NCBI GenBank assembly: GCA_038496675.1
Contig: CM076662.1
Span: forward strand, 13,859,457-13,923,456
From: Rachycentron canadum
Lineage: Eukaryota > Chordata > Actinopteri > Carangiformes > Rachycentridae
Length of the DNA: 64,000 nucleotides
Direction of reading: 5' to 3'
Part shown: positions 38,644 to 51,098 of the stretch, piece by piece
Layout of the letters: the number at the start of each line of letters is the position of its first letter
Position numbering within the stretch: the stretch's first letter is position 1
Notes under the pieces: generated by a model
Database searches by the model: none
What the model was told of the DNA's origin: nothing
What the model saw: the letters and a program-made list of their open reading frames with translations, nothing else
Position numbers and translations under genes: made by a program

Positions 38644-39814
38644 TTAATTTCTCATCTAATTTCAATTCCCTCTAGATCAGAGGGTGTTTGACAAAAGAGC
38701 TGCATGACTTTTTCAAGTGAGGTAATACTCATGTTTACCAGTAGATAAAGTTGCCAGGACAGGCCCTTGTCACATTAATTACAGGGGGTAAGACTAAACA
38801 CCAACCCAGAATGATTCACCCCTAAAATTCAGTAATAACAATAGCCCATCTTCAGACACAGATGAATCATATAGGTGGATGACCTAGTCCCATTACTCTT
38901 TGCTATGCTTCACTGAACCCAAATCATCCAGTACCAGATGTGCAAATCTATACCAGCAGCCCAATAACTTTTCTGTCAGCCCATATTGGAGTGCGAAATC
39001 CCCCAAAAAATGTCTCTAAAAGCTGCAGCAGGGAGAATTAGAGTAACATTAATAGTGCTGGCCTATCAGGAGGGACTGTAAGAACAAACCCGGTGGATGT
39101 CAACATTCCTGTGAAGTCTGTGTCACTCTTTTTCATAATCACATTTAAAGTTTTAATCTGATTAAGCATGTACAATACAAGCTTACCCCATGTGTGGTCT
39201 CCTGCCGTAAACCTCCTCCCAAATCCTATTATTACCCATTTTAATTACAGGATAATACCTGTGGGATATTGTATCATTATTGTTGCTAATAATATTGATA
39301 TACAACTGATTGACATTTGTGTCACATGCTTTGTTTTTGAGATGCATTTTTACTCCAGATAAGACAAATAAGCGCTACTTAAGTTACAGTTACAGTGTTT
39401 TTAAATGGGACCTTTTCACCACCATTGAATCCTACACATTTCTCACAAGCTTCTGGCAGTGAAATGTCAACAGAGAGAGTGGACAGGCTTATACCGGAAG
39501 ATAACGACTGTTCCTTCTATTTTCACATCATGTGAATTGTGACTTAAGTCGTCTTTGTTTCTAAATATAGAGTGTTATGAGTGTAGTGTGTTTACATGCA
39601 TTGTGCTGACCTGTAAAACATGCCGCTGTAAATATTTCCCTGTTAAGTCTTAATAGTCTTGACTCCTGTTATTTTATCTACCGTGTTCAGGGCGGTAAAT
39701 CAAACTGTTTCTAATTAGAGGGAAGTGAGTACAGGGAGAGGCTGGGAGGTCTGAGGAAACCCAGCCACTGAAGGTGTGAAAGATGAGGACAGATGTTGTG
39801 TTGTCTCTGATGGT

Positions 39815-39840
39815 GAGGTCACTTTGATGGCTTTGACCTC
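39815..39840 (+). promoter_or_regulatory. inverted nuclear-receptor half-sites enclosing TCF-like cores
   Basis: GAGGTCA (39815-39821) and TGACCTC (39834-39840) are perfect inverted 7-bp arms carrying the AGGTCA nuclear-receptor half-site, 12 bp apart. Two CTTTGA cores lie between and overlapping them. The first (CTTTGATG, 39822-39829) fits the TCF/LEF consensus CTTTGAWS. Such motifs occur by chance, so the functional reading is an inference. Confidence 0.3.
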
Positions 39841-42791
39841 ATATGCGCGAGTCAGCAGGACTCTCGAAGCCAACAGGTCATAAATATATGCCTGGGATCG
39901 GGAGGCAGACATTACCAACATAGTGCTGTATGACCTAATGATCTGGCAAGTTATAGACGGCGTAGTGTGTTGTTTTGGTGTGCCCATACTACCATTCATT
40001 CACACTGCAAAATAGATTTACTGTTCTGCTGTAACATATGACAAATGTGATACTGATCAAACAGGGTATAAATTTGTGTAATTAAAATGAAGAAAAACCT
40101 TGATATTGAATAGAAAAGGAGGGAAAGTGAGAAGAATATTTACACTTGCACTCTGTCAGTGCAGAAAAGTGTTTTTGTACTTATTGCAGGTGATATGGTA
40201 ATAAGATGTCCTTGACCTAATACTTGCATGATAGCAAAGGAATTATAAATTGACTAATTGAGCACTTTGGACTCATTATAAAAATTAGTGTTGGTCTGTC
40301 CATGACCTCTCAGTCTGTGTTTGATAAATTATAAGGAGTCATGGAGCAAGAAACAGTGATACACTGCCCACCGTTGGCAGGAATGAATATTTACAATATG
40401 GTCACCGTTACACCACACATCCATCACTTAGCACTGTGGGGTGTCGGGGAGGTCTGCTTAGTGTGAGCTTTGTTCTCTTCAGAGTACAAAGCTCAGCTTT
40501 GGGCCACAAGTCTGACATTCAGAACTGCTCTCAAGTTCTTCCCTGTTGTTTTGCAAAATGACTGTATCAGTGATCACGTCCCCAAACAGGTCAGGCAATT
40601 CCAGTTGCGAAGCTGTATGGAGGATTTATTAGAACCAGATGGGCTGTGCTCCCTTACAAGCTCGACCGAGTCGAAAAACACTGGGCTGGTTTCTCCCAGG
40701 CCTGCTCTGGGGGAAAGGAGAGCGGCTGGTCCACCCATTTCCTTTCCTTGCCCTTCCCAGGCATGTCAGAGAGGAGCCAAGCCAAAAAAAATCAGACCTG
40801 CAGTGGCTTTTGGACAGGCTAGGACTCAAACAGTGTGGTAATTACGGATGGCAAGAGGGAAGGTGTGTGGTAGAGAGGAGGGGGGGCTGCCAGGCAGAAT
40901 CATCCCATGCCAAAGGCTTTAAAAGAGCCACAAAGGAACTAAAAGAAAAATAAACAAACAGCTTGCTAAAAAGACCTGGCACTTTTTTCTCTGACATTCC
41001 CTTGACACTGACTGTCACAGCAGAAGTAGCTGAGGTTGAGGTTCTTGATACTTTATGATGATAGACAGTGACACAATCTAAGATCTATTAGGTCACTGAT
41101 ATGTGAGCAGAGGCAGGGATGAAGGAGCTAAACAGTTGGCATCAGTGTGACGTGGTCCACTGTCTTACGTACATACATCAATGAAGCCAGCGTCGTATCT
41201 TCACAGCCATCTCCCAACCACTCTTAAAGGCCTTCAGTTTTTGCCAACAGAAATTTACACTCGCAACTTACAACTCATTTACTTCTGTCCAGCCACCTGT
41301 TTTTCATTGGCCAGACATACTCCTGGTATCCTTCCCCATCTCTGAGCTGAGGCTCCTGCCCTGCTCCCACGGCTTGGACCAGGCTGGCAGGAGTACAGTT
41401 TACAGTGGTTTTTAAAAGGCCTCCTTTTGCACTGTGCAGGAATCAAAAGAGGTTGTTACCTGGCCATTTTGGTGAAACCACAGAACATGTATTCCTATTT
41501 GTTACCAAGATTATTATTAGGCTCTACGCAAGCACAGTCATTATTATTGAGGAACAATGGACGTTTTGACACTGAATCATAAACATATATTTTAGATTTT
41601 TTCTTATAAGCACCCATGATCCCATGACTTTCTCTCACACTTTAACCTTGACTTCAGACTTATTTTCATGAGACTTCAAACTTAATTTGCATTTTATCTC
41701 GACTGACTTGAGACTTGACTTGCCAAAGACTTAATCAGTTCTGTGTATCTGTGGCTAGGTGCACACTTTTTATCATTTCGATTGAAGACTTCAAGTGAGC
41801 TGTTTACATGGGATTTAATGTGACTAATATACTATTCTATATACACCTATGTATTTAATCAGAATGACTGTGTGACATGCACAAAAAGTGGAAAAACATA
41901 CATCCCTACACATTTACATTAAGATGCAAACAGTAAGCAGTTTAAATTGTTTTCTGAAAAGCTTTAACTTACACATCTGCAACCAATCAAAACTTTATTT
42001 GAATTTAATGTTTGAGTTTATTTATTCTTATTGAAGTGTTTTCTAAGAAGCATTTTCAATCTGTTTGGGCCTTTAAACTGATTATAATCAGAATATTAAA
42101 ACCTATCCATGAATTTTGTTTTACTATGTTTAAAATGATGACTTGGATTATCCTATATTAAAGGGGAAGTATTTTACTGTCAACCCACACTAACACTTAG
42201 ATTTGTTCCAGCCAAGAGTGGTACAGTTTTTGCGTACGAATGTGAAATGTTCGGCCAGATTTAATGAAGCTGGACTCGGTTGTTCAGTTAGGATTAATGG
42301 ATCTGGACTCAGGCTATGGGACATCAAGGTTCAGTTTTCCCATTCTCCCACTGGTTCCTTTTGACATGTCTACATGAATCACAAACAATATTAGGTGTTG
42401 CAGAAGATGAATCTGCAGAATGATTCATTCTCTCCGATTTTGGGTGCAAAGCATTGCCAAACTTTATTTGCTCATTAAGAGCCTTGCTTATGATCCTTCA
42501 CAGAGACCAGAAACGATTCAAAGATATTTCCAAACAGGTGGAGAAACTTATGAGCATGGGTGGATTTCCTGAGGAGAAGCATAAAATAGAGCAGAAAACT
42601 GGAAAAGCAGCACAACCCTATTAGGAGGATCTGGCGTTTTCTTGTGTTTGTAGTAAAGCAGTGGAATAATATAACATTACATAATTTTGTTTTGGGTGGC
42701 CTTGCATATCCCCCCAAGAAAATATAAACAGCCGCTGTTCAGGGAATGCCCAAACATAATTCATTGCTTGAGGAGAGGTTTTTCCTTGCAG

Positions 42792-42931
42792 CTGCCATTT
42801 TTTGCCATGACAAGTACATGTCTCAGAAGGATCGTGTTCGAGAAACACTGGCCAGAAATGCAATTGATTTACTCCATGAGTTGCTCAAACTGAGAGGGGC
42901 TTTTGTTGCAAGATGCAGATTGAGGAAACAG
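42792..42931 (+). other. candidate unassigned exon (splice-flanked open segment)
   Basis: A 140-bp segment is preceded by a good acceptor (pyrimidine tract TTTTTCCTTGCAG ending at 42791) and followed by a near-ideal donor, CAG|GTAAGC at 42929-42937. One frame is open throughout and encodes about 46 residues, including HDKYMSQKDRVRETLARN and IDLLHELLKLRG, which would form a charged amphipathic helix. I do not recognise the family, and no neighbouring exon was found. It could be an exon of an unknown or non-coding transcript, or a coincidence. An open frame this short is expected often by chance; the paired splice sites are what make it notable. Confidence 0.25.
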
Positions 42932-43457
42932 GTAAGCATCAAGGCCAAACCCAGAAAAACAACTTGTTTCTGAGCTACTGTTTCTTGATGTCAAGGACAG
43001 AGGCATGTCTACAGTGTAGTAGTTCATGATGGACAGTTTGAGAAAGTATGAACTGGGCAGACAATAAAATAAGTACAGACCTCAGAAGAAGAGAATCCAT
43101 CGTTATTCATTTCTAAAAAGGTTTTTGTTCAGCACCACATTTCTAAGATTTCCAGCAATGCCTATTGAGTCTGGAAGGATCAGATGAGATCAGACGTGCA
43201 GGATTTACATGCTATTTAAATGCACTCTGGTGTGCTACATTGCAGTGCCCAGGAAAAGCAAGCAGCCTTACAGGCAGTAAAAGCAAGCTACTGGGAGGGT
43301 ATTTGCCTGTGATATACCACTCAGTGGGAAGAACATCAGTTACCTACTGAAGAGGTCAAGTTAGTAAATCATTAAAAAAGTATAAGGGCATTCACAGGTT
43401 ACAATAACTACAAGTGTTCGGATTGCGGTTTCATTTAAAATGAAATAAATAAAATAA

Positions 43458-43723
43458 ATTATTTGGCATTTTCAGGGAAAAATGCCCAGGTTCCTGCTGA
43501 GAGTAGGATAAAAATATCAATACCGCTCTTGTACATGTTAAATATTAAGTGATAGCCAGCAGTTGGTTAGCTTATATTAGCATAAAGTTTAGAAACAGCT
43601 AACCTGGCTCTGTCTGAAAGTAAAACCTTCAGATATGCTATGCTATGCTATTGCTAAGTTAAGCTCCTGGCTAAAACTTTATGGTTTCATATTTATTGAC
43701 TTGAGAATGATATCGATACTGTT
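43458..43723. mobile_element. foldback MITE-like element, copy 3
   Basis: It contains CAATACCGCTCTTGTACATG (about 43519), GATAGCCAGCAGTTGGTTAG, TTAGCATAAAGTTTAGAAAC and AGCTAACCTGGCTCTGTCTG. An inverted right arm follows, including GCTAAGTTAAGCTCCTGG and GATATCGATACTG. The extreme right end has been replaced by the A-rich tract at 43724-43760. Confidence 0.65.
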
Positions 43724-43760
43724 AAAAAAAAAAAAAAAAAAAAAAGAAAGAAAAAAAAAA
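43724..43760. repeat. A-rich tract (37 nt)
   Basis: Poly-A interrupted by two single G. It abuts and truncates foldback copy 3. Confidence 0.9.
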
Positions 43761-44597
43761 GGAAAGTTTTTCACTGTGCTGGCTGGAGCCTAATTTCTTG
43801 TCCATTAGATTCTGTTGATGATGTAAAGAGCACAAGCAGAATAATAAATGAAACACAATTAGAGCAATTGTTGGCCAAATTATGGTTGATTACAGTATAA
43901 AATTACTGACATGTGCACAGGTTTAATGACATTCCTTTACCGCATCTGGCGCCAAATGCGTTAATCTCTGTGAAGATTCATGGATAAAACTACATGCAGG
44001 CACAAGATCAGAAATATGTACATCCATTGTTTTTTGCAGACTTATAAAGGCGTGCATATACATGATTCTGGTTTATAAATCTCACTCATTGAGAAGTCCA
44101 AAAATGGATGAAGCCCCCCCCTAATCCATCATTTTGCATACAAAATCACTGCCTGTGCCACAAGTTATCAGGCATGGCTGAGAAAAGAATGTCAGAAAAA
44201 CATAATCTCACTGATTCTAGGTTGGGAAATGGACGGGAGCTCTTCAGTACTTTAATACAATAACCAACTGTAAAGTTCTGTTTTACTCTTAACTTTATTT
44301 GTTGGGACTAGACATGTCCTCAGGCTACAGGCAGGCGTACAAAATTGTGATTAGTAAATATTAAAATAATATCTAAACAGTTTGCAGATGTGTCACAATA
44401 AATAATGAGGATATAATATTAAACAACGCCCAAGGAAACATTGAGCACACAATTACTTTCGTTTATGAGTTGTCAAAGTTTTTGCTGTGTGAACAGTAAA
44501 GTTTATAATAATAGTAATAAATGCAGCTTTATGAAGCTTATTTTGTTTTGTCAAATTCCGTGTCCCTTCTACTTCATATTTTCGCTTCACTGTATCT

Positions 44598-44885
44598 AAC
44601 TAGGTGGCTTGCACTGTCGCCTCACAGCAAGAAGGTTTTGGGTTCGATTCCTGGGCCTGGAGGCTTTCTCTGTGGAGTTTGCATGTTCTCCGGGTACTCT
44701 TCCTCCCACAGTCCAAAGACATAGGGTGAACTGGTAACTCTAAATTGCCTGTAGGCTTGAATGGTTGTTTGCCTCTGTATGTCTTTATGTGTTGGCCCTG
44801 TGACAGCCGGCCCTCGCCTAATGTCAACTGGGATTGGCTCCAGCCCCCCCGCAACCTTGATGGATAAACGGTATAGATAATGTAT
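44598..44885 (+). mobile_element. tRNA-type SINE-like dispersed repeat
   Basis: It starts near CTAGGTGGCTTGCACTGTCG and contains CGCCTCACAGCAAGAAGG and then GGTTCGATTCC at 44641-44651, a perfect pol III B box. Next come TGTGGAGTTTGCATGTTCTC, CTCCCACAGTCCAAAGACAT, GTAACTCTAAATTGCC and GGGATTGGCTCCAGCC. It ends near TAAACGGTATAGATAATG. This is one of the most common dispersed repeats in teleosts. The overlapping minus-strand open frames (44600-45056) are translations of the repeat, not genes. Confidence 0.8.
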
Positions 44886-46545
44886 GATGTATCTAACTAT
44901 GCTTGCACTAAAAAAAACATGTGTATCCATGGTCAAAAGAATGTGTGAGGTGTGCACAGTCTCACCGCACATTGTGTTCACTGCTTGAGCCACGTGTGTA
45001 CGCATCATTTTTACATCTGGCCTCTGGTGCGAGTATGGTGAATTTAGGTCATGCATGTTTCAAAATCAGTGTGAAACCATTTTTACTTGGAAGTGCCACC
45101 CTGCTGCTGCCAACATTTGCAAAAGACAGACAAACAAGTATTGCAACCCCCTGATGAACGCTAAAGCACCACACTCTGCTGAAGCTTGGCACAAGCGCTC
45201 CTCTTAAAGCAACAGCGAGCCTCTTGATGTGGTCTGTCATTTCCTCTGAGCTGGCTTTGCTACAGCACGGGGGTTCGAGGAGTGTGGGAAAAACCAATGT
45301 GAAAGGGAAGAGAGGAAGTGTGTATTTATCTCTGTTGGTGGGGCATGATTCCCACTTTGATCTGTCTGCAGACCAGCTCCTGGTCTGCCTTGTGGGCAGC
45401 AAAAGCTATAAAGGTCACCGTGTCAGCCGCAAAAGGTCTAACATGATGCCTGGGCAGCACCTGTCTAGATAAAAGGCAAAATCATGTATGCAGTCGATTA
45501 AACAGAAGGTGGAGTCGGAGTAAGAAAAAAAAAAAAAAAAAAATCATATTCATCTTCAAGGTTCATCGACCCTGGTACACTTGTAAATGATGTGGCATCC
45601 AGATTGAGCTTTAACTTATTATTGATCACTCAACAGCAATCAAAAGACTTAAACGGTCTTAATGACAAGACAGACTTTGTTCAACACTAATGAATCATGA
45701 AGTAAGTTTCATGGAGATTTACAGTAAAGGATATGATATCATGGGGTTTGGTCTGCTTTGTAGCTATCCATCTTCAGTCCATCTCCAAATCTTAGTCACT
45801 GAGCAAACAATCTTTTATTTGCTCTTCTTGTTCAGCCAGGAGTGGCTGATTAAATGATCCATTTTCCATTGTCTGGACAATGATATATTTAATTAAAGCA
45901 CAAGCTGCATGTCAACACCTCCCCCAGTGTACAGAATGAGATAATACAGTTGTGTTCACACATCATTGTGTCTTCAATCCATAGGCGACCCATACTTAAG
46001 TCTGCATTTGAAGTGATTTTCCAAATGGGGGTCCCTCGCCAGGAAGTGTGTTCCCAGAGTTCAATTGCATCTGATGTATGGTAACCGTCTCCTCATGCAT
46101 GTATATCTATACTCAGGATTTCCAGCTGCGGGTACACCCAGACCCTCTCCACCTCCTCCTGTATGCATATGGAGGAAGTCGGTCAGCAAGAGTGCAAGTG
46201 GCACATGGTAGTGAATGGTGGCCTGGGAGCAGATTAGCTGCTCCTGTGTCTATCTGGTGCTGACAGTTCACACAGGCCTTTTTTTCCACTGCCCCTGGGC
46301 GTATCAACACACTGTTTCCCTTCTCAGAGGGTTCTATCTCCCAGCCTCAGGGCTAAAAATGTGAAGGTGTACTGTATACATGGTTCAAAACATAGGCATG
46401 GTTTACAGTAAACACTATAAAGGTGAATTGGCTGATGAAATAGGTTAACAATTTGGTTATGATCCCTTTCCTCTAAATTTGTACTTTCATATAGTGTCAT
46501 ACCAGACATAAACACAGTCAGAAACACAAACATCAAAAAGAACTG

Positions 46546-46661
46546 TTTACTTACCAGTCCTGCTGTCAGTGTGTTTACAAGTTCTTCAGGGCAGTGACTC
46601 AGTATCAGGAAATGAAGTTAGCTTAGGTTTCTACTGCCACAGATAGTGACTGGTAAGTAAA
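46546..46661. repeat. perfect 14-bp inverted repeat with an 88-bp interior
   Basis: TTTACTTACCAGTC (46546-46559) and its exact complement GACTGGTAAGTAAA (46648-46661) flank 88 bp. A third, direct copy with one change, GACTGGTGAGTAAA, is at 46701-46714. The arms could be short terminal inverted repeats of a tiny MITE or a hairpin. No target-site duplication is obvious. Confidence 0.5.
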
Positions 46662-47902
46662 GGATTTAAGTTTGATGATGAACTTGCAACGTTTCTTCTA
46701 GACTGGTGAGTAAATGGTTGAAAGTACTAACGTTGGGTTTGTTGCAATAGCAAAACAAAGCTATATATTTATAATTTATAGCAAATTTGAAAGGTCCAGC
46801 AATGAGGATTCTGCTGGAACAGCTAATCCCCACTTCCTAGATATATTTGGACATTAAATTTGAGTTAAAGTAACACAAAAAATTATAGCAAATAACACAG
46901 AGGTTGAGGGGGTAAAGGAAAATGCAGTCACTATAATTCTGCCGTTTGTATGAGCATATCAGTAGTGCCTAAGTGGTTATTAGGGACTGTGCAATATGAT
47001 TGGATCTAACTAGTCATCTGATAGCCACACAACTGTAATGAGCCAATGACTGCGACGCATGAATGAAACCACTGATGCATATTTTATATTTGATAGTTTC
47101 TATGTATTTCAATTCAATCAACTGGGAATAGAGGAGTTATGTAATTATCTTCTCCTCATAACAGGCAAATCGAGGGGCCTTGAACCAAAGTACACAGACA
47201 AAATTAAATTTAAGTGACAACTTATTTTCTGCTTACATTCAACTTCAAAACACAGTGTTAATGTGGTCATTCAAGGTCAAACACATGCAGCAGTAAGCAT
47301 CCGGTTTCTATATCGGAACGTCTCCCAACAAGCCCACCCCAGACCTTCACCTCTGACTGACTTCTCAGGTTTTTTTTTTTTTCTCCAGCCACCCATTAGA
47401 GCACCCATCTGCTTCATTATCTTTATTAATGATGTTACTTCCCTCTCTGTCACATCAGAGGCTTTCACTTGTGGTTCTGGTGATAGTGCTGGTCATTAGG
47501 ACAGCTCAAAGTGTGGGATCCCATCTGGAGTGTCTCACACAAAACAGTGTCAGGCCAGGAAGGCTGCATAGGCTCCAGCAAACTTTCAACAGTTGTTTCA
47601 ACCAGGTCCCCGTGTTGTGGAATATGGGGCTCAGAGAGACAGAAAGTCTGTGGGTTATAATTCTCCATACGGATGGCTCAATGAGTGCACAGGAAAAAGT
47701 AGTCATATTATTTGGAAAAGCCTTGAAGGGAAAAATTAATGAATATTCAGAGTGGATGTAGGAGACAGACACAGGCACAGAGAATTCATTACAATGGAAT
47801 GACCTTCTCATCTCAGTAGAGAAAGCGTTCCCAAAGCATGATAAAATTTTACACGTCGTCCAGCTTTTAATCATTTAGAAATATCAAATTGCAAATCATA
47901 TT

Positions 47903-47927
47903 AAAAAAAAAAAAAAAAAAAAAAAAA
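47903..47927. repeat. poly-A tract (25 nt)
   Basis: A perfect run of 25 A, without a recognisable retroposed body on its left. Confidence 0.9.
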
Positions 47928-48125
47928 GAGGAGAAAAATGTCCAGTTGTAACTGATTAGCATAAATAAACGAGAAGTAAATGTTAGCATTAGGAGCCTTG
48001 ACAATGATGGAGGGCTGCAAAATTTCCATTTTCAGTCACGCACAGTAATGTCGTCGCTGAAAGGGAATTTAACGCCCCTGTAGATTAACAAGCCCAGAAC
48101 GCTTTGCAGAGCAGGTTCAAGCACC

Positions 48126-48168
48126 TGACGTCACGTGCTGAGGGTGGGAGTAGGGTCTTTTATATAGA
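48126..48168 (+). promoter_or_regulatory. promoter-like cluster: CRE + E-box + TATA
   Basis: TGACGTCA (48126-48133, full palindromic CRE) overlaps CACGTG (48132-48137, canonical E-box). TTTATATAGA (48159-48168), a TATA-like box, follows 21 bp later. A start site would be expected near 48195. The following DNA is GC-richer, and an 88-codon open frame can start at about 48278 (MMRFEVSQPL...), but it matches nothing I know. Sequence-only inference. Confidence 0.3.
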
Positions 48169-51098
48169 GTGGCATGGGTGTGGTGCTCTGAGCGCGGAGA
48201 CCATTAAGCTGTCACCACTCTATTTCAGTGGTGGGACTTCAGTGGGTTTTTTTTTTGGTCCCCCTGTAGCACCGGTAATGATGAGATTTGAGGTTAGTCA
48301 GCCACTTTTGCCGTGTGTGCAATCAAAACTCTTGATTGCATTTGCAGCTACTGTTGGGCTGCAGCAAGTATGCGCATGTGGAGATGTGCGGGCACATGTT
48401 CACATGTTTTTGTGTGCGTGTGTTTGCGCTGAATGGGGTCAGAGAGGGCGAAAGCACGACACATACAGTAATGTGAAAGACCTGCAGAGTTTACCAGACC
48501 AAATTTTTCAGATGGTTGATGGTAAATCTACAACTCTTTAATAAAGGAGAATTATAGTCCTTGACAAGGAACAATTAAAACAGATTAAACATAATTGCCA
48601 GGTATGACTGCACCATAACACAGGCATCTCTATTACACACGGTGCTGACCGGTTACTATAGAAGCAAATGTTTTTGTGGTAATCACTATCAACTTACAGT
48701 TTACAGCTTAGTCAAATCAAGGGTTTCGAGGCAAAGTGTAGTTTTGCTCTTATTACCATCCTTTTTTAAGACCAGGGTGTTGTTGAACCCCTAATTATGT
48801 CACATGGAGGGAAATATCAATTTAATTATGAAAAAAATAAACATTTTTCATGGCATGCGTTTATGAGAGAAATCTCCCAGGTGGGTAAGGAATTAAGATA
48901 ATTGAATGTCACAAAATGATATAGCTTTTGGGAACGCATTATCCCCAAGGCAATGCAGCCTGAGTACAGCATGACGTCCTTAATCATTCCCTACTTGCAT
49001 GAAGTCAATTTGGCTGCTCACATTATAAAACAGTTCTGACCTTACACACATGGCCTTTACCCCGTTTGCCTCTTTGGCATCTTTGCAGGTTTCCTTCTGC
49101 ACAGCAGCAGAACGGAAAGATACAGTAGCACCACCTTGTGTTGTGACACAGTCAAAGGTTAAAAGGTCTTAAAAAAAAAAAAAAAAACACAACAAAAAAA
49201 AATACCTTATCAAACTATCAAGTTAAATTTCATCAAGGCCACTGTGGTAGTTGACAAAAAAACATTGTAAATCAAAGACGACAAATGTTTAAGCTTTCCA
49301 GGTTGGTAAATGATGCAAAGAAGAGATTAAAGATCAAATATGCATCATATAATCTTGGGATCACTTACCAATGTTTTTTAAATTAACTACTTTTGTTCTT
49401 GAATTTCTCACGCAGCTGATGACGAAGCTGGGCAGTATGAGGGCATCCCCTTGGCCTTTATGTCTTACGCACGCAGAAGAGTAGAATGGCTTGTGTTGGC
49501 TATTCCTCACGCCAAACGCAGCCAGACACTGAGTTGTTCTGGCATAATTAGAACCTGCTGCAGATGTCTGAAGTATTACCTCACTGCAAAGAACACGGCT
49601 TCCCCAGCTAACAGCCCCAGCTGGCTGGATCTGGATTCTGTTCCACTACTGATCAATGGGGAGCTCCCTGCACTTACTTCCACCACTGGTGCTGTATATT
49701 GACCGAATCGAATGGGAGGAGAGGTGCTGGGGGTATGATATGCTCTTCTATCAAGCTCTTTGCAGAGTTGGAGCCCGTTTTTTTCCTGTATAAAAGTGGC
49801 TGTCATGCGTGTATAAGGGCCTCACGCTGAAGGTCATGCGGAAGGAACCATTTCCTCAACAGATATGGACTTTTTTCAGTGGGAGGACTGGCCTCTACTC
49901 ATTTTTAAGGGTTTTCACTACTATCCTGATGTTGAAAATGTGCTCATTCAGACACCAGGGGAGCCAATGATGAGAGTGCATGTTGTGCAGCAGCAAAAAT
50001 AAACCTGTATTTCTCCACTGTCAATCAATATGTACTCATAATTCATTAATAAAAGAATTATTACAGCATTTATATCATAAGACCTTGTGCTGTCATTGCA
50101 CAGATACTATAACGCCTATGTGCACTTCCCCAGTGGCAAAGTATAAGCAGAGACCCAGAATAAAATCATGTGAAGGACAGCCTGGGGATCAAGGCTGTCT
50201 CCATGGTCTCCTAACTGCCTGAATCTAAACTTAAGGTCATTCCTCTGCTGCTCAACCAATTACCCTCCATGCACACAGCTCTGCAGAGTCTCAGCCAGAC
50301 GCTTGGCTGAATTGTTCCAGGACATCCTCCTGTGGGTTTACATTGGAAATATGGCCTGCCATCGACTGACATTTTTTCATCAACCACCAATACACAGAGG
50401 GCGCAAGGAATAGATTTTGAACCTAAAAATTGCAAGAAGTGTCTGACGGACATAAATTTGCATTATAGAGATTTCTTTTCTTTCCTTTATAAGGGGCATT
50501 CAATGACACATCATTGCTAGTAGATCTAAAACACATTTTAATAATTTCCATATCTCAAAGGAAATGTGTATTACTCCCTGATATTTTCTCAGGGATGCGA
50601 ATGCTTTTAGTATCCGAGACATGGTGTCATTGACATCAGGCACATATTTGTAGACGCAGTTTGGTGGGGTGAGTCATGTCATGACTCGTCTGTATGTGTG
50701 TTCCATAACCCCTGGTCCCTGCAGAGAATCTCATTACAAGGAAAATTTTTGGTGATTGTTTTGTTGTGATGGGCGGGGGAATCTAGATATGTCAAAGCAA
50801 AGACACACACTATAATGGAAAGTTTGCAGAGTGTGTGTTATATTAATGAAAAATCATAACCCAAAATATTGCTGTGATTGACATTTACACTCTGAAGAAT
50901 ATCACCAGAACATCACCAGATCTTTATGTAGATGTTTGATCTTGCTTCGCTCATGGTTTCACATAGTCTTTTAAATTATTGTTTTTTTTTATTTTTATGG
51001 GCTGCAAATCAACTTTTTTGCCTCACTCTCACCACTCCTAAGTATTTTTTCAGCAAGAAAAATCCCCAGTGTATGCTACCTGTCCAGCATCAAATAGA

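Larger units (their letters stand above)
37626..43457. other. intergenic, mostly featureless
   Basis: No established gene. The GC-richer part near 40600-40950 is open in three frames but has no known motif. Repeated GACTT/ACTTGA words at 41640-41740 form a loose low-complexity patch. One splice-flanked open segment (42792-42931) and one palindromic motif (39815-39840) are listed separately. Confidence 0.5.
44886..48103. other. intergenic, no gene recognised
   Basis: No gene recognised. It contains poly-A runs at 45525-45543 and 47903-47927 and a perfect 14-bp inverted repeat (46546-46559 / 46648-46661). Confidence 0.55.

Noticed and set aside
40470..40953. Three overlapping open frames on both strands
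   Set aside because: All three arise from a local rise in GC that lowers stop-codon frequency; none has a recognisable domain.
41640..41740. Repeated GACTT/ACTTGA words
   Set aside because: Too irregular and short to call a tandem array; noted only as low complexity.
44641..44651. Perfect pol III B box suggesting a tRNA gene
   Set aside because: No acceptor stem, anticodon arm or matching A box can be formed; it belongs to the SINE-like repeat.
44600..45056. 84- and 144-codon minus-strand frames
   Set aside because: They translate the SINE-like repeat at 44598-44885 and its flank.
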